In this document: positions 28,801-41,000 of the stretch, piece after piece
Position numbering within the stretch: position 1 is the stretch's first letter
How the letters are laid out: each line of letters begins with the position of its first letter
Assembly (NCBI GenBank): GCA_009746045.1
Contig: RPFO01000645.1
Coordinates: forward strand, 972,728 to 1,036,727
Direction: 5' to 3'
Length of the DNA stretch: 64,000 bases
From: Mesostigma viride
Lineage: Eukaryota > Streptophyta > Mesostigmatophyceae > Mesostigmatales > Mesostigmataceae
Notes under the pieces: generated by a model
Told to the model about the DNA's origin: nothing
The model's input: the letters and a program-made list of their open reading frames with translations, nothing else
Databases searched by the model: none
Position numbers and translations under genes: made by a program

Positions 28801-29453
28801 GCGCGAATTCCGCGAATCTTCTTGGCGTCCGTCCCCGTCAGCTTCTCCAACTCCGCGGCCGAAAACTCCTTCTCCAAGTCGTCACCACAGTAAAGCGTGG
28901 ACATCAGCACCATTCTGACGTCTCTGTCTGGGTCGCTTTTGGTCAGACCATCAAAAAAGCCGTTAATCCGAGCCACCCAGAACCTGTTCAGTTCTGCCAT
29001 CCGATCCTGATTGTAAAGTTTTTTCGCCTCCTCATGATACAGCCCGTGACCTAGTTCAGCGGCCCTAGAGTTAAAGCCAGCAATCATCTGCTCGAATGCC
29101 GGCCCCCGCCCCTCGGGTTTTGTCATCGCCTGAGCCGCTTCAAACGCCTTGTCAGCGAAAAATTCCCCAATAACCCTCTTGGCTTTCTTGTATTCTCCCG
29201 GCCGCTTGACTTCCTTGGCTTCAGGCTGCGCTGGATTCTGGTTCTCATCTCCGAAAACCCTTTTTGCGCCAGTTGGCTGCTTCGTCCCGGTGTTTAACTT
29301 AATTGCACTGAATCCTGGACGACCGGACGCAAGGGCGAAAACTCCCACCCGTTCGCGTGCTGCATGCCATGACGACCGGCATAACGAAATCCATGAAAAT
29401 CGAGTATCGTTGGGAAAAGCGACAATTACAGACAAAGTTCGAAAGTGTATCAT
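25802..29453 (-). CDS. DDE-transposase-like protein of the giant transposon, spliced
   Basis: Exons on the minus strand: ~29453-27887 (with one single-base frame change near 28775), 27739-26879 and 26548-25802, together ~1060 residues. The N-terminal third is charged. Residues ~270-380 are Cys/His-rich (CACEKH, CKCGAECAGC, CGMW), probably zinc binding. The middle exon carries the catalytic pattern HGDWAENYENSNYVQ, CSDNCAVQFKSR and HGKGEVDGQGAKCK, giving an Asp-Asp-Asp/Glu triad like that of uncharacterised eukaryotic transposase families with DFAENY / SDGC..QYK / HGK..DG signatures. The last exon has a Cys cluster (CYCPPCLAGRFEGC) and HPFWLAEVV. Both introns keep frame and both contain the element's CTGCAG palindromes; the second begins with one (GTATCTCTGCAGAGAGACC). 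A possible 24-nt intron at 26930-26953 also keeps frame. It most likely moves the element; the exact superfamily is open. Confidence 0.7.
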
Positions 29454-30160
29454 TTTTACCACGATTGGGGTCTAGCTGCAGCTAGACCCTTAGAGGGGCT
29501 TTTTCCGTTAGACGAAAAGATTACCGGATGCGGTGAACTTAGCATACCCCAACCAAGATTGGGGTCTCGCTGCAGCTAGACCCTTCATTGCGGCGTGCGA
29601 TTGATAAATCACAGACATCTGATTCATTAATTTTATAGTAACCATAAAGAGGGTCTAGCTGCAGCGAGACCCTTGAATTTAAGCTATTGCTTGTGGTGAG
29701 AAATGGTCTAGCTGCAGAGAGACCCCAATAAGGACGAAAAGATTTCAGGTTTTCCTCACCTTCGCGGCTCATTCTCTTATTAGTTCTCCCAGGACACTCA
29801 GATACCTGCATGGCGGGAATAACAAAAATAACACAGTAGCATTGATAAAATGGTTATCAGAAAATATATATACTAATATATTTTGCAAAAGATTTTATAA
29901 TATATTGTGAATAGCATGGATTAATCTCCACATACTTTAATAATATGGTATGTTAAAGTATATAGAACCACATTATTTAGGAAATCATTTACAAGAAAAA
30001 GTGGTATACAGTATTATTATTTTATAGTTCGGCAATCTATAATAGTAAGACATACCGGATGGCAGGTTTATCAGCGGCCTCCAGGGCTATAGCGTCTCGC
30101 TGCAGCGTGACCGTTTGGTGCTATGACTGATTTCAGTAGATGTGCAGAAAAAAATTTATT
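29454..30160. other. spacer upstream of the transposase gene: palindromes and AT-rich DNA
   Basis: Holds five copies of the CTGCAG palindrome (29467, 29561, 29650, 29704, 30091) and a strongly AT-rich tract at 29820-30050. No coding frame is supported. It should contain the transposase promoter. Confidence 0.5.
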
Positions 30161-30163
30161 ACC

Positions 30164-30240
30164 ATGACCACACCAGGAATCGAACCCAGAACCTCATTGT
30201 ACATTTCTGCATGGTAACGATGTCAACCAAACATCCGAAT
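30164..30240 (-). other. tRNA-like sequence, degenerate
   Basis: On the minus strand CTGGGTTCGATTCCTGG could form a T-arm and GATG...CATC a D-stem at roughly tRNA spacing. No acceptor stem or anticodon stem pairs convincingly, so this is at most a decayed tRNA or tRNA-derived repeat. Confidence 0.25.
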
Positions 30241-30550
30241 GTTCCGGGGTAAATTGGCTGGAGGTCGTCTCTTTTTATACCTGCGGCCACAAGCACGGGT
30301 GACGGCATATTGGATGTCGTCCAATCCGCTAGCTTGGTGTCCAAAAAATGGGATCGAGCCTTTGCACCAGCGCCGCGCTTCCAGTTTTCAGTTCCGTGGG
30401 GAGGAACGAGGATGCCACGTTTCCAATTTTTTCATTACCGTTCAGCCCTGTGACGCCGCGTCCGGTTTGCGAATTGCGACCGTCCCATCGCCCATCGAAA
30501 AAGAAGCGCAGCCGCAGAGAGACCCCATAGCTGAAAGAGGGTAAGCTGCC

Positions 30551-30606
30551 ACCTGCATGACAATACCTGCATAACGATACCTGCATAACAATACCTGCAT
30601 AACGAA
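30551..30606 (+). repeat. short tandem repeat ACCTGCATAACRAT, ~4 units
   Basis: Iteron-like run of 14-15-bp units. Further single units occur at 31140-31160. Confidence 0.75.
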
Positions 30607-31262
30607 AGGAAATCGGTCTTCCGCATAAAGAAAAAAGGTGAGCTTTTTCCGCATCGTGGATGGTAGGCTGACAAAATTTGTTCTATCAAAAACGGCAACA
30701 AAACAGCGCATCCAAGCCGACGACACAGTTAGCCAGTTGGGCGACGACTATGTCTTTGTTGCCATCGCAAGAAACTCTTTATGTTGCAGCAAGAGTGATA
30801 AATCTGTCTGGCTTCCTTCTTGTCGTTGCTAGCTAAACCCTGCAGACATCTCGGTAGAGTCAGCTAAGCCGATCCTAATCCACATCTGGCATCCATCCCT
30901 TTAGTCTAGTTGCCATGGAGCGTTTCTTGGTCTCGCACATGTCGATCATGGTGGTGCTAGGCTTTCACTTGGGTCACCCTTTCCATGTTTGCTATGCCTT
31001 TGGTCTGGTTAGTTATAGGTGTAGATGTGCACATACTGCATTTGCTGCGTTTCTAATCGGTGCTCCTGTTTGATGCTTTTTTTCCCCTTCATATCGTTTC
31101 GACGTTTGCATGCTACCTGCCGGATTATAACATCGGACGTTGCTACCTGCCTGCATAACGATAGTTTGCAAGAAATCTTCATTTTGCCGAAACACAAAAA
31201 AAGGTGATCTTTTGCCGCAACGTGGATGGTAGGCTGACTAAAATTGTTCTATCAAAACGGCG
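30594..31262 (+). repeat. direct repeat pair flanking ~450 bp
   Basis: A CCTGCATAACGA...GGTGAGCTTTTTCCGCA...GGATGGTAGGCTGAC segment at ~30594-30705 is repeated with changes at ~31145-31262, immediately before the minisatellite. The space between contains no recognised gene. Confidence 0.6.
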
Positions 31263-31264
31263 TT

Positions 31265-32271
31265 TACATGTGGGGGGGTGCTGCTACGTATCAATACATG
31301 TGGGGGGGGATGCTATGTATAAATGCATGTGGGGGGGGATGCTACGTATCAATACATGTGGGGGGGTGCTGCTACGTATCAATACATGTGGGGGGTGCTG
31401 CTACGTATCAATACATGTGGGGGGGTGCTGCTACGTATCAATACACGTGGGGGGGTGCTGCTACGTATCAATACATGTGGGGGGGTGCTGCTACGTATCA
31501 ATACATGTGGGGGGGTGCTGCTACGTATCAATACATGTGGGGGGTGCTGCTACGTATCAATACATGTGGGGGGGTGCTGCTACGTATCAATACATGTGGG
31601 GGGGTGCTGCTACGTATCAATACATGTGGGGGGGTGCTGCTACGTACGTATCAATACATGTGGGGGGGGATGCTATGTATAAATGCATGTGGGGGGGTGC
31701 TGCTACGTATCAATACATGTGGGGGGGTGCTGCTACGTATCAATACATGTGGGGGGGTGCTGCTACGTATCAATACATGTGGGGGGGTGCTGCTACGTAT
31801 CAATACATGTGGGGGGGTGCTGCTACGTATCAATACATGTGGGGGGGGATGCTATGTATAAATGCATGTGGGGGGGGATGCTACGTATCAATACATGTGG
31901 GGGGGTGCTGCTACGTATCAATACATGTGGGGGGGTGCTGCTACGTATCAATACATGTGGGGGGGTGCTGCTACGTATCAATACATGTGGGGGGGTGCTG
32001 CTACGTATCAATACATGTGGGGGGTGCTGCTACGTATCAATACATGTGGGGGGGTGCTGCTACGTATCAATACATGTGGGGGGTGCTGCTACGTATCAAT
32101 ACATGTGGGGGGGTGCTGCTACGTATTAATACATGTGGGGGGGTGCTGCTACGTATCAATACATGTGGGGGGGGATGCTATGTATAAATGCATGTGGGGG
32201 GGTGATGCTACGTATCAATACATGTGGGGGGGTGCTGCTACGTATCAATACATGTGGGGGGGGGATGCTAC
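31265..32271. repeat. 30-bp G-rich minisatellite, left block
   Basis: About 33 tandem copies of a 29-31-bp unit with core TGCTGCTACGTATCAATACA followed by TG and a run of 6-8 G. Because the unit is near a multiple of three, all plus frames stay open and give artificial GGAATYQYMW-type repeats. The G runs could form quadruplexes. Confidence 0.95.
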
Positions 32272-33201
32272 AGTTGTACAAGCTAACGCTTATACTTTTT
32301 ATGCGCAAACCTTTTAGCTAAGGTTAACGCATATACTTACATCCTGCGCAGGATGTAAGAATATGCGTTAACCTTAGCTAAAAAGGTTTGCGCATAAAAA
32401 GTATAAGCGTTAGCTTGTACAACTTAAAACCTTTGCGCGTTGGGGCGGAATATTAAGCGGCTCCCTAACTAGGGTTTACTTCCGCATCGAATTACTAATT
32501 CGATATCGAATTACTGATTCGATATTAATCCCGGGAAGGTCCGATATCTACCCCGCTAGGCGATTAATTAGGTCCGACCGGTACCCCGGCGGATCCTCCC
32601 AAATAATCCCTACTCGGCACTGGCCCCACGAGGTTTCGAACCCGTGACTTCCGCGCCGCGCCGGTTCTAAGTTGTACAAGCTAACGCTTATACTTTTTAT
32701 GCGCAAACCTTTTTAGCTAAGGTTAACGCATATTCTTACATCCTGCGCAGGATGTAAGAATATGCGTTAACCTTAGCTAAAAGGTTTGCGCATAAAAAGT
32801 ATAAGCATTCGCTTGTACAACTTAGAACCGGCGCGGCGCGGAAGTCATGGGTTCGAAACCTCGTGGGGCCAGTGCCGAGTAGGGATTATTTGGGAGGATC
32901 CGCCGGAGCACCGGTCGGACCTAATTAATCGCCTAGCGAGGTACATATCGGACCTTCCCGGGATTAATATCGAATTAGTAATTCGATGCGGAAGTAAACC
33001 CTAGTTAGGGAGCCGCTTAATATTCCGCCCCAACGCGCAAAGGTTTTAAGTTGTACAAGCTAACGCTTATACTTTTTATGCGCAAACCTTTTAGCTAAGG
33101 TTAACGCATATACTTACATCCTGCGCAGGATGTAAGAATATGCGTTAACCTTAGCTAAAAAGGTTTGCGCATAAAAAGTATAAGCGTTAGCTTGTACAAC
33201 T
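32272..33201. mobile_element. 930-bp compound foldback element in the minisatellite, 5-bp TSD
   Basis: It starts AGTTGTACAAGC and ends GCTTGTACAACT, between GCTAC duplications (32267-32271, 33202-33206) taken from the minisatellite unit. The layout is P-A-P-A'-P. P is a ~153-bp near-perfect palindrome at 32272-32424, ~32670-32823 and ~33049-33201. A and A' are ~230-245-bp inverted arms. The arms are GC-rich and contain GGTTCGAAACC, a B-box/T-arm-like word. The left arm has an extra ~20-bp CGATATCGAATTAC-type repeat. There is no ORF. Confidence 0.85.
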
Positions 33202-34460
33202 GCTACGTATCAATACATGTGGGGGGGTGCTGCTACGTATCAATACATGTGGGGGGGGGATGCTACGTATCAATACATGTGGGGGGTGCTGCTACGTATC
33301 AATACATGTGGGGGGTGCTGCTACGTATCAATACATGTGGGGGGGTGCTGCTACGTATCAATACATGTGGGGGGGTGCTGCTACGTATCAATACATGTGG
33401 GGGGGTGCTGCTACGTATCAATACACGTGGGGGGGTGCTGCTACGTATCAATACATGTGGGGGGGTGCTGCTACGTATCAATACATGTGGGGGGGTGCTG
33501 CTACGTATCAATACATGTGGGGGGGTGCTGCTACGTATCAATACATGTGGGGGGTGATGCTATGTATAAATACATGTGGGGGGTGCTGCTACGTATCAAT
33601 ACATGTGGGGGGGATGCTATGTATAAATGCATGTGGGGGGGTGCTGCTACGTATCAATACATGTGGGGGTTGCTGGCATAAATAAATGAATGTGGGGGGT
33701 TGCTGCTACGTATAAATGCATGTTGGGGGGTGCTGGCATGAATAAATGAATGTGGGGGTGTGATGGCATGAATAAATAAATGTGGGGGGATGATGGCATG
33801 AATAATTAAATGTGGGGGGTGCTGCTACGTATAAATAAATGTTGGGGGTGCTGGCATGAATAATTAAATGTGGGGGGGTGATGGCATGAATAAATAAATG
33901 TGGGAGGGTGCTGGCATGAATAATTAAATGTGGGGGGGTGATGGCATGAATAAGTAAATGTGGGGGGATGATGGCATGAATTATTAAATGTGGGGGGGTG
34001 CTGCTACGTATCAATACATGTGGGGGGGGGATGCTGTGTATAAATACATGTGGGGGGGTGCTGCTACGTATCAATACATGTGGGGGGGGGATGCTATGTA
34101 TAAATGCATGTGGGGGGGTGCTGCTACGTATCAATACATGTGGGGGGTTGCTGGCATAAATAAATGAATGTGGGGGGTTGCTGCTACGTATAAATGCATG
34201 TTGGGGGGTGCTGTCATGAATAATTAAATGTGGGGGGATGATGGCATGATGAATTATTAAATGGGGGGGGTGCTGCTACGTATAAATAAATGTTGGGGGG
34301 TGCTGGCATGAATAATTAAATGTGGGAGGGTGATGGCATGAATAAATGAATGTTGGGGGGTGATGGCATGAATAATTAAATGTGGGGGGTGCTGGCATGA
34401 ATAAATGAATGTGGGGGTGTGATGGCATGAATAAATAAATGTGGGGGGGTGCTGGCATGA
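33202..34460. repeat. 30-bp minisatellite, right block, with diverged AAATGAATG variant
   Basis: Continues the left block to ~33665 with the same unit, then changes to a related higher-order pattern of TGCTGGCATGAATAAATGAA plus a G run, interspersed with original units near 34000-34140. Confidence 0.9.
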
Positions 34461-35059
34461 AAAAAATTTGGTTGTGCAATGTTTTTCATTGTTGTGATAG
34501 AATTCACGCATGGACGTAAGGGTCTCGCTGCGGGTAGACCCTCGGAATTTTGTTTTTGTATTGACGTAAGGGTCTCGCTGCAGCGAGACCCCTACGAATG
34601 TCGACTTTTAATGTTTGCAAGATGGGAGGGGGCTTTCTTCGCTCTCCCTTATGATTTGTTTTTGTATCGGTGTTAGGGTCTCGCTGCAGCGAGACCCCTA
34701 CGAATGTCGACTTTTAATATGTTTGCAAGATGGGAGGGGGCTTTCTTCGCTAACCCTAAAAATGATTTGTTTTTGTTTGACGTTAGGGTCTCGCTGCAGC
34801 GAGACCTTCAGGAATGTATACTTTTTATGTTTGCATGATGGGAGGTTGCTTTTTTTTGCTCACCCTAAAAATGATTTTTTTTGCTTGACGTGAGGGTCTC
34901 GCTGCAGCGAGACGCCAAAGTTTTGCAATAAAGTAAATGTCCCTTTTAGAATCCACGAAAGGGTCTAGCTGCAGCGAGACCCTCCCCATCGTTTTTCTGC
35001 CGGCGATTCAGATTCTGAATGACATTTGTGAAACTTGCTTTTTTAATATTGTTCTGCAG
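34461..35059 (+). promoter_or_regulatory. palindrome-rich 5' region of the large cargo gene
   Basis: Six CTGCAG palindromes lie in 34519-34984 at spacings of ~50-110 bp, three within near-identical ~110-bp repeats containing TTTGCAAGATGGGAGG. The first exon follows a TTCTGCAG acceptor-like site directly before its ATG, so this may be a 5' UTR intron or a promoter array. Confidence 0.45.
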
Positions 35060-38000
35060 ATGTCGTCCTCCTATTCCGATTCTGTCAAGGCCACTCCCGT
35101 TTCACCCAAGATGACGTCGAACACCTCGCCGGACCGAACGGCAACAGAGGCGTTTCCTCGGTTGCCGGTCGGTCCCGTAAATGCTCTGGCGAGGTCCCCC
35201 CCCACCGAGTCCCCCTTGCCCTCCAAGTCTTCCTTGCCCCCCAGCGAGTTGGACAGAATTTTACCCCCCAACTCTCTCGCTGCTGCGTCTCGCGCTCCGT
35301 CCCGCTCTCCGCCCCGTAAGTCTCCATCGCCGCCCCCCAAGTCGGCCGGAGCTACTGCGTCCCGCTCGCCGCCCCGCAAGTCCCCCAAGTCCCCCGCAAC
35401 TGCGACCCGTTCGCCCCGCAAGTCCCCCTCTCCGCCCAAAGTTCCCCCCGCTACCGCGTCCCGCTCTCCTTCTCGCAAGTCCCCCTCGCCGTCAACCAAG
35501 ATCCCCGCAAATGCGTCCCGCTCGCCGTCCCGCTCTCCTTCCCCCAAGTCCCGCTCGCCGCCACCCAAGTCCCCCGCTTCTGCGTCCCGCTCGCCGCCAC
35601 CCAAGTCCCCCGCTTCTGCGTCCCGCTCGCCGTCCCCCAAGCATTCCAGTTCTAAGCGTAAGCCTGCCCGAGTGGGTAGAGGAAGACGACCACACCAAAA
35701 GCTCAGGAAGCTGAGGAAGTCTATCATCTGGCTCTTGAGGAGGACGAGCGCGATAAGACTAACGGGAGGCCTGAAGACCCGGACTCGCCGGTTCGGGAGT
35801 CGCGTCGGAGCGGTTGTCCGATTTGTTAGCAATGGCCGCAACATTTGCTGACGACTACGCGGCTCTCGACAAGAAGGACAAGGAGAAGGAGAAGGCGGAG
35901 AGGGAGGCCATCGAGAAGGCGGAGAGGGAGAGGGTGGAGAGGGAGGAGAAGGAGAGGCTGGAGAAGGCGGAGAGGGAGGAGGAGGAGAGGGAGTACAAGG
36001 AGAAAAAGGCTGCCCAGGAGAAGGAGCACAGGATCCTGGTGGCGAAGCAGAAGGAGGAGGCGAAGAAGAAGACGGAGGCGGCAGCGAAGGACTTCTTGCG
36101 GAGGAGGCTGCTGTTTTTTGCAGATGCGACAGGAGAGGATGAAGGCGGACGAGGCTGCGAGGAAGGAGGAGGAGGCTGCGAAGGCGGTTGAGGGGGAGAA
36201 GGACGAGAACGTGAAGAAGGGGTGGGCTCCCGAAGGATGTTCAGTCGATTATCAGGTATGTTTATTTATGTGAGACGTACATTTCTCAGATGGCTTTTGA
36301 ACGGCGTGTGTGTATCGTAGAAAGGGTGGGATTTTATGTCATACTTTGATCGTAAGGGTCTATCTGCGGAGAGACGTTGACCTAGGAGTTAAGGTTGTTG
36401 ACGACGACGACGACGATGTGTGGCCTTTTTTTTACTCTTGTTGTCTGCAGCCCTCCACGGTGGCCATTCTGAAACAGTACCTGGCTCAGGCTGAGTCTGA
36501 GTCTGGGGCGAGTCGTAAAGCCGAAAAGGGCTTGATCGGCTTGATCCGCTTTCTTTCGGCCGAGATAGCGTTTGCAGAGAAGTCCGGTGTCGTCGTGGAC
36601 CGTCCGGAGTCGGCAGACATAATTTGGAAGAACGACCGCCTGGGCCGTCTTGCATTGTTCGAAGCCACACAGCGAGCCATTCATGGGAAGAGGGTCGTTG
36701 GTGACGACATTTATGAGGTTTTGAAGATCGCGCAGTCGTGCATCCTTAATCTGAAGGAGGATGTCGGACGTTACTTTCCCCGTCGTGCTTTAATATGGTC
36801 GACGCTCTTTGATGAGGTTGAAAAGTTCGAGGTCCACATGGGCGTCACATTCGAGGCTTCCTATATGGAAACCTTGAAAATCACTGCGTTGCATCAGCTC
36901 TTTAAACTCATGACTGGAGATATGAAAGCGGATTCGAGGGCTTCACTGTCGGAAGATGAAGTGTTTGATATTGTCAGGAAAGGATTTGTTGACATGTCCA
37001 ACAGTGACTTTATCGTAATTGTGCCGGGAAGAATGAATCACGTAGGAGGATTGGAGGAGCGCGCACATGAAGTGATCGCGCATTTGGACATGACAAGAGA
37101 CCACTTACTGCAATCTTTTGTTAAGTGGCGGACCGACTTTCTTGTCAGCCCGGACGCCAGCCTTTCGCGGGAAGCGGTCGCTTTCTTTTTGGATTGGGCT
37201 GGACAGGTGATCCAAAGTTTCCGGCACCGGGAGGACTTCCATGTTATTCAGACATATAAGCCACACCGGGAAGTCGTCCAGGAATGGTTGGATCAAATCT
37301 CGTTGGTTGATTGTCTCCAGAGTATCCGAACCAAGTTAGACACGGAGTGGTCTGATTTAGAGGCGGGAGGCCATTGGCAGTCCCTCGAGTTGTTCTTCGA
37401 GGCGGAATTGAGGCGTAATCTGGAAAAGGAGAGAGCCCATCAAGTGCCGATATGGCCTTTGGGGAAGATTTTGAGGAGGTGGAAGTTCTACGTTTCGGTA
37501 CGTTAACTTGCCGATATCGTTTATCGATTTGGTTTGTTTCCATTCCCTGAATAGGGCTCTATATGCTGACCAACCTTCATGGTTTGTCCTGTCATATCAT
37601 GCAGGGGGGCTCCATGCCAGGGGACGTATCGGAGGATGTAACGAATTTGTCAGACTTGGTTGATAAGGTGGGTGCTTGTCCGTCGAGTTTCCACGAGCAT
37701 CTTACATGGGGTCTAGCTGCAGGTAGACCCTCACCCTTTTATTGAGACTGACATCTTCGGCTAATTTCAACGGTGCCCCCAACCAATCTGTTGTCTTTTT
37801 TCAGGGGGCGGCTGCGGCGATGGCTGTTGACAGTGCTGGTCTTTGGTCTGGACTCGAGATGGAAATGGTAAGCATTGAACGATATCCGGATGTCTGCATT
37901 TCGCCTGAAGTTTTAGTGAGCGCATTATGCGAAATATACAAATGTCGACTAATTTTGATTTCCAATGAGCTGTCGTATTCGGTGTTGACAGGTGGGGGGT

Positions 38001-41000
38001 TTGGCCTCAGCAGGCGCTGCCGGAGAGGAAGAAAACGCTGGAGGAGATGAGGATGGGGGGGATGAAAACGCTGGAGGAGATGAGGATGGGGGAGACGCTG
38101 AGGGAGAAGTGGCTGTGCAGGTACGTTCATCCGCCGCGAGTTCGTGTGATTTTTTTCGTGCTGAGGGGTATCTCCGCAGAGAGACGATGGTGCAACAATC
38201 GAACTGAGGTCAAGTCCCTTCTTGTTGGTTTTTTTTTGTCATGCAGGCGGGGGCTGTCGCTGGGGGTACTGCGGGGGGGAAGGCGGCGAAGCCCGCATTG
38301 ACTGAGCATGAAAGGGAAAAGCTGGATTCCCGCAAGAAGGTTGCGAAGGATCATATTATTGCTGTTGGCCTGATCATGCTTAAGTCTCCGCCCGATGGCG
38401 TCGATTCGGAGGGACCTGCGGGGTCCGAGTTTCGCAAGTACCTGACACGACTTGAGGCGGAAGTCGATGCCGATTTCGATACGGAGGTGTTGGGTGCCGC
38501 TACCTTTAAGTGAATTGGCATATGAATTTGTAAATCTGGTGAAGTCGAAAGCCACCAAGAATTTCAAGTGGCAGCCTAAGGAGTACTCAGAGGCAAAGGT
38601 TGACAAGATCGAGAAATTCATGAAGTCTGATTTTCGTCGTCGGGCCGCTGAGGGAAAAAGGGCGCTGAATGCGGTGGCAAAGGCTAACAGTAAGAAGAAC
38701 GCGGAGGCGAAGGCGGCGGAGAAGGAGGCGAAGAAGGCGGAGAAGGAGAAGGCTAAGGAGGCCAAGAAGCAGCAGAAAACTGGACAGGTACGATTGTTGT
38801 GAAAATTTAGACCTCTCGCTGCGGGTAGACGCTGACTGGCTGCGGGACTTGGTGTTTAGTGTCAGTAAGGTATTATTCCAACAGAACTTTGTTCGTCCCT
38901 GAACAGGATGTCGTGGTCGGCCTAAATATTACTGACTTGAGCAAATCCTGCGGTCCTTTTCGATTTTTTACTTCAGGATGACGGGGGGACGAAGACGCCA
39001 CGGTGGAGAAGAAGTTACCTGGTCATGACGCCGTGTTCGCGCTGGTGAAGGATATGCTCAAGTACTGCTCGAGTAGGCGGATGGCGGACGTCGATGACCT
39101 GCCAAACTGGCCCGAGTTCTCCCCCTTTCTTGAGCTGCTCCGGTCACTCAACAAGCTTTTTAAGGAGGGGGTGCTCACGAGCAGTGGGAACCCGGACACC
39201 GACCCTATCATTGAAAGCTGGAAGCCTTCGAAAAAGGTCGACTCGAACAAGGAGGTCAGGGACCAGAACATCCGGAAGGCCAATTCTCTCAGGGAAACGC
39301 GTTGGATTCGGCCGGCCGATTTTAAGCAGACCGGATGTTTCAGTATGCGGATCCAGACGGTCAACGCGCTTATTTTGCCAGAGGCTTTGAGGCAGCGGCG
39401 TTTAAACCTTGAAACCATTAAGGAGAACGGCCGCATTCTCCTCAATGCGCGGGACAACGCCTTGCACTTCAAGGTTGTTGTCCCGGTCTGGCAGTTCCCT
39501 TTCCAGGCGCTTGCCGAATCTCAACCTGACCTGTTCGACAAGCAAATCTTGTGCATGCCGGATTTCGTCAAGTGGCTGAAGATTCACCACGGCGCCAAGA
39601 TTGACGCGGAGGATGTGGGGTCCAGGTACTTCCGGCCCCTTTCGGATACTGAAGTCGACGTGTGGCTTAACACGGAGTCCACCACCTCTTTCCTCGCGAG
39701 AGGACTTGAGTGGCGTACCTACGCCAGGGTGGACGAGGTGGAAGCAGTTTTGCCTCAGGACATCCAGGGCAGTCGGGATGTTTTCAACCTGCTGTGCAAT
39801 ACTGCGATGAAGTCCTACGATCCGAAATTTTTTGAGGAACGGGTACCGGTACCGTATCTGGTTCTCCGGTACGCGGTGGTGGATGGGAACCACTACTTTA
39901 AGGGGTTAAAGTCGTTTCTCAGGGGGCCGGATGGCGGGTGGGGAGAGGTTCGGGCAATGATGTGCGAGGGTGGGGCGGAGTCCAATTTCGCAAATACTCC
40001 TAAGGAGGCGGAGCACGCTTCCAGGACCTGTTGCGGAAATTCCGTGGTGGTTACATGGGTACGAATGTCATTCTTCTCAAGGGTGGCGACCTGCTCCCGT
40101 CGTGGAGTGAGCTGCGAAATCTACCTAAGGCAAAAGAAGATGTAAGCTATCTATTTTGGCAGGGTCTAGCTGCGGGTAGACCCTCGGAATTTTCGTGGTT
40201 GTTTTTTGTGTGCGCTTCAAGTTTTTTGCGAGGGTCTCGCTGCAGCTAGACCCTCTCCTTTTTTTTGTTGGAATTTTCGTTGCGTATTGTCGGCCGTTTC
40301 TTTTTCGAATTTTGTTAGGGTCTATCCGCAGCTATACCCCTCGCCTTTTATGACTGAGTTTTGTCGTTGCTCGCTCGATGTTAATTGATGTCGCAGGCGG
40401 TGCTGACCGGCAAGCTGGAGAAGCTGTTCGACATCGCCAAGGGGGCGAATTCGGAGGACTTAGCCGTGGCGGATCGTACGCTGGGCCAGGCGTTGCTTGA
40501 CGTGTGGAACTACAACAAGCTATATCTATACGGCAAAGTCACGCGTGGGAAGGGCCACTATATTGCGGATGGCCACTATACCAATCTGCTCACGTACATC
40601 CTCCCGGCTATGCGGCAAGCGGGGGGAAGGGAAGGGAATGTGGAGCCGGCAGGGTGGATGTACACGAGGAGGAAGCAGAAGGAAAGAAAAAGCCGGCCCA
40701 CAGCATTGCTTCAGTGCATTCCGCTTACAGTCGCACGCTGGCCAACACGTTTCTCCGTCTGACACAGGAGCAGACTGATGATCCTGCCTCAACGAAACCC
40801 GCGCCTGAGGAGGTGATGATGCAAAGGTGCAAATTCGCGAATGCAGAGGGGGAGAAGAAAGGCCAGAAGGTCTCTTGGACTTCTTTCAGGAACTTGGCCA
40901 GCCTTCCTATGATGGACGCCGTGATCGATTGCATCATGAGCTGCCAGGTTGGACCGGAAAAGCTCACCAAGTTGGTGGAGATCGCCAAGGATGTGCTGGA

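Noticed and set aside
27065-28918. 253- and 290-residue plus-strand frames
   Set aside because: Antisense to the transposase-like gene, whose minus-strand motifs and splice junctions are coherent.
30164-30240. Functional tRNA gene on the minus strand
   Set aside because: T-arm and D-stem are plausible but acceptor and anticodon stems do not pair and no clear anticodon can be placed.
31204-34134. Gly/Tyr/Cys repeat proteins
   Set aside because: The 30-bp minisatellite keeps all frames open; three different frames give equally long proteins, so none is favoured.
31265-34460. CRISPR-like array of repeats
   Set aside because: Units are contiguous and vary throughout, without unique spacers, in a eukaryotic genome.
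35071-35844. 257-residue minus-strand frame
   Set aside because: Shadow of the SR/PK-rich first exon of the cargo gene.
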